DNA from: an uncultured Alistipes sp.
GTDB lineage: Bacteria; Bacteroidota; Bacteroidia; Bacteroidales; Rikenellaceae
DNA: 8,034 nucleotides
Direction of reading: 5' to 3'
Assembly: GCA_900769745.1 (NCBI GenBank)
Contig: CAAGHX010000080.1
Location: 1-8,034, forward strand
Below are positions 6,324 to 8,034 of the stretch, piece after piece; position 1 is the stretch's first letter; every line of letters begins with the position of its first letter. The notes beneath the pieces are model-generated. The model was not told where the DNA came from, ran no database searches, and saw only the letters and a list, made by a program, of their open reading frames with translations. Position numbers and translations under genes: made by a program.

Positions 6324-6354
6324 GAGTCGGGCCGATATCACATCAGTCCGACTC
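6324..6354 (-). terminator. Terminator of the right-hand beta-barrel gene
   Basis: On the minus strand the stem GAGTCGG pairs with CCGACTC. An inner CTGAT/ATCGG stem (one G-T pair) is separated from it by a single mismatch and closes a 5-nt loop. It is followed by a T-rich tail TTTATTTTAATATG. It begins 51 bp after the stop codon at 6408-6406. The downstream hairpin at 6261-6299 would act as a backup. Confidence 0.82.
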
Positions 6355-6405
6355 CCGTCTAACCTATTTTACATCTATGAAAAGATTCTGTGTAATGTGG
6401 GGTTA

Positions 6406-8034
6406 TTAGAAGCGACCACCGCCGCCGCCCATCATACCGCCGCCGAAGCCACCGCCTCCGCGCATGCCGCCACCACCGTAGCCACCGCCGTAGCCACCAC
6501 CGTAGCCACCGCCAGAGTTGGTGCTTGCGCCGCTCTGCATATTCTTAGAGCGGATGTTGTATACGAAGCGAATACCGAAGTAACGACCAATCACGCTACG
6601 TGTAGAGCTCTGCATGTAGAGAGTGTTCCAGCTGCGGCTATAGCCTGTCTCGCGGTTGAAGATATCGTTGGCAACCAACTGGAACTCACCCAACTTCTTG
6701 AATGCCTTCATACCCAGGCTGAAGTTTGCGATAAGCTCAGAGTTGTTCTGACGCTTTGCGTTCTCGCTGATACCAACATACTCGCTGTATCTGGCATCTG
6801 CACGGAGTGTAAGACCAAAGCCGAACACTACGTTGATACTACCACGAGCGCTGTGCTGGAGATACTCGTTGTCGCCGTTAGTTGACATTGTGTTCACCAC
6901 GTTGTTGTAGTTAGCCGAATAACCGAAGTTAAAGCTAACGTACTGGCTGATGTTACTGTTGATAGAGGCATTAGCACCATAGCTATTGCGAGTAGACTCG
7001 TTAACCACACCGTTCAAAATCGCTGGAGACTTCGAGTATGATGCGTTAGCACCAATGTTGAAGTTACACTTGATGAAGTTGATTGGGAAACCATAGCTGA
7101 TGTGGCCATTGTAGTTCCAGAAACCCTTCATATTCACAGGCTTTGAGTAGCGACCTGTTGAAGCAAGAGTTGTGAGGAACTCGCCATCTGGGCTATAAAC
7201 CTCGAAACCAGGAGTGTTCATTACAACCGAGTCAACGATTACATTCTGGTTCTTGGTTGCGCTGACGTTTACAGAGAATGTTGTACCTCTCTCGATACCC
7301 GAGCGAATGTAACCCAAGCTACCGCTGTGGCTGTATGTAGGCTTCAGGTGTGGGTTACCAGAGTTGATGTTGTTCACATTCGAGATATCCACAACGTCCT
7401 GCAACTGGTTAACCGATGGGTTCGATGTACGAGAGTTTGCACGAACTGTGATGCGATTCTGCATATCGAGCTTGATGCGAGCAAAAACCGAATATGTGAG
7501 GTTGTTGAACGTCTTCTTAGGTAATGTCCAAGCCTGTGGATAAACGCGATCACTGTTCATAATCACATTCTGATAGTTCAAGCTTGCTGTGATGCTTGTA
7601 CCCTCCTTGCCGTAACGGAAGCCAGGACCTACACGCTGAGTGAAGTAGCTGGTGTTGTGGCTATTTGAGTACTCTGGGCTGATGAAGTCGTTGTATGTAC
7701 CTGAAGCAATGTCCCAAAGGTTTGTCATACGGTCTGCATCAGACTTGTTGTAGTTTGCATTGTAACCCACAGTAATCTGCGAGCTCTCGCCCAAAGGCTC
7801 AGCGTATGTTACAGAACCACCGAATGAGTAGCTGTTGCTCTTGCTGTCTGAGTACTGACGGATGTCTGAGATAGAGTCCGAGCGAATGAGCTTCTGTGAA
7901 GAGTTCTCGTTGTCAGAGCCATTGTCTGAATAGTTGGCGTTGAAGTTGATGAACATTGTACGACCAGCCTTCTCGCCAATTTTCAACATATAGTTACCGC
8001 CCAAGCCTACGTTCATACCGCTGTTGTCGCCCAA
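6406..8034 (-). CDS. Outer-membrane beta-barrel (TonB-dependent-receptor-like) protein, N-terminus missing
   Basis: The C-terminal 542 codons are present; the frame is open to the right edge, so signal peptide, regulatory domain and plug are outside. The visible part is a run of alternating hydrophobic/polar beta strands rich in Asn, Ser and Tyr, such as ITVGYNANYN and VSFNFGYSANYNN. The block ANSRTSNPSVNQL followed by SGNPHLKPTYSHSGSLGYI (visible residues about 199-243) is the PF14905-type barrel motif, matching the same region of the receptor at 3737-6100. The last clear strand is FGIRFVYNI, followed by a tail of about 45 residues dominated by Gly (with Tyr, Met, Arg, Phe) that ends in Arg-Phe. 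Two stop codons in tandem (TAATAA, 6408-6403) close the frame. The protein should sit in the outer membrane; ligand unknown. The TTG at the edge is an internal Leu codon, not the start. Confidence 0.9.
   Translation of the reverse strand: MGDNSGMNVGLGGNYMLKIGEKAGRTMFINFNANYSDNGSDNENSSQKLIRSDSISDIRQYSDSKSNSYSFGGSVTYAEPLGESSQITVGYNANYNKSDADRMTNLWDIASGTYNDFISPEYSNSHNTSYFTQRVGPGFRYGKEGTSITASLNYQNVIMNSDRVYPQAWTLPKKTFNNLTYSVFARIKLDMQNRITVRANSRTSNPSVNQLQDVVDISNVNNINSGNPHLKPTYSHSGSLGYIRSGIERGTTFSVNVSATKNQNVIVDSVVMNTPGFEVYSPDGEFLTTLASTGRYSKPVNMKGFWNYNGHISYGFPINFIKCNFNIGANASYSKSPAILNGVVNESTRNSYGANASINSNISQYVSFNFGYSANYNNVVNTMSTNGDNEYLQHSARGSINVVFGFGLTLRADARYSEYVGISENAKRQNNSELIANFSLGMKAFKKLGEFQLVANDIFNRETGYSRSWNTLYMQSSTRSVIGRYFGIRFVYNIRSKNMQSGASTNSGGGYGGGYGGGYGGGGMRGGGGFGGGMMGGGGGRF
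6478..6513 (-). repeat. Three 12-bp tandem repeats encoding GGGY units in the glycine-rich tail
   Basis: Three consecutive 12-bp units, read on the + strand as gta-gcc-acc-gcc or -acc, encode repeats of Gly-Gly-Gly-Tyr in the C-terminal tail of the right-hand barrel protein. The middle unit differs by one silent base. The unit length is a multiple of three, so copy number changes by slippage would lengthen or shorten the tail without breaking the frame. Confidence 0.8.

Larger units (their letters stand above)
6101..6405. other. Convergent spacer with three palindromic elements
   Basis: The 305 bp between the two convergent stop codons contain no gene. The first 128 bp are taken up by a long imperfect palindrome. 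After about 30 bp of AT-rich DNA come two terminator-like hairpins, and the last 50 bp before the minus-strand stop show nothing recognisable. Confidence 0.8.

Noticed and set aside
6478..6513. Repeat block suggesting a CRISPR or intergenic repeat array
   Set aside because: The 12-bp units lie in frame in a coding region and encode Gly-Gly-Gly-Tyr; there are no spacers.
8032..8034. TTG at the right edge as an alternative start codon of the last gene
   Set aside because: The sequence after it is mid-barrel strand with no signal peptide, so the gene must start beyond the window.

Overview
The window reads as chromosomal DNA of a Bacteroidota member, most likely order Bacteroidales (gut-type). 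The evidence is the gene content (a GH97 glycoside hydrolase and two outer-membrane beta-barrel receptor-like proteins with the Bacteroidetes-type carboxypeptidase-regulatory/plug/barrel layout) and the promoters. Several sites match the Bacteroidetes primary-sigma consensus TTTG-N19-TAnnTTTG, and the start codons lack a clear Shine-Dalgarno sequence. Genus cannot be decided from the sequence alone.

Layout: (1) 1-1114, minus strand: the N-terminal 371 codons of a secreted Gfo/Idh/MocA-family oxidoreductase, cut by the left window edge. (2) 1115-1321: its leader and a weak promoter, plus a strong rho-independent terminator for the next gene. (3) 1322-3268, minus strand: a complete GH97 glycoside hydrolase of 648 aa with a signal peptide, whose visible residues fit the retaining (alpha-galactosidase-like) branch rather than SusB. 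(4) 3269-3736: a divergent regulatory region with one promoter for GH97 and two consensus promoters pointing the other way, plus several short inverted and direct repeats that look like operators. (5) 3737-6100, plus strand: a complete 787-aa TonB-dependent-receptor-like outer-membrane protein. (6) 6101-6405: a convergent spacer with a 127-bp imperfect palindrome directly after the stop codon and then two terminator hairpins. (7) 6406-8034, minus strand: the C-terminal 542 residues of a second beta-barrel protein of the same general class, with a glycine-rich tail, cut by the right edge.

The proteins are all predicted to be exported: a periplasmic glycosidase, an envelope oxidoreductase that may act on sugars, and two outer-membrane proteins. 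The terminator between GH97 and the oxidoreductase, and the separate promoters, argue against one operon. There is no SusD partner, so this is not a classical polysaccharide utilisation locus as far as the window shows. I see no defence system, mobile element, CRISPR array or RNA gene. The most unusual signals are in the non-coding DNA: the 127-bp palindrome and the promoter/operator arrangement between the divergent genes.
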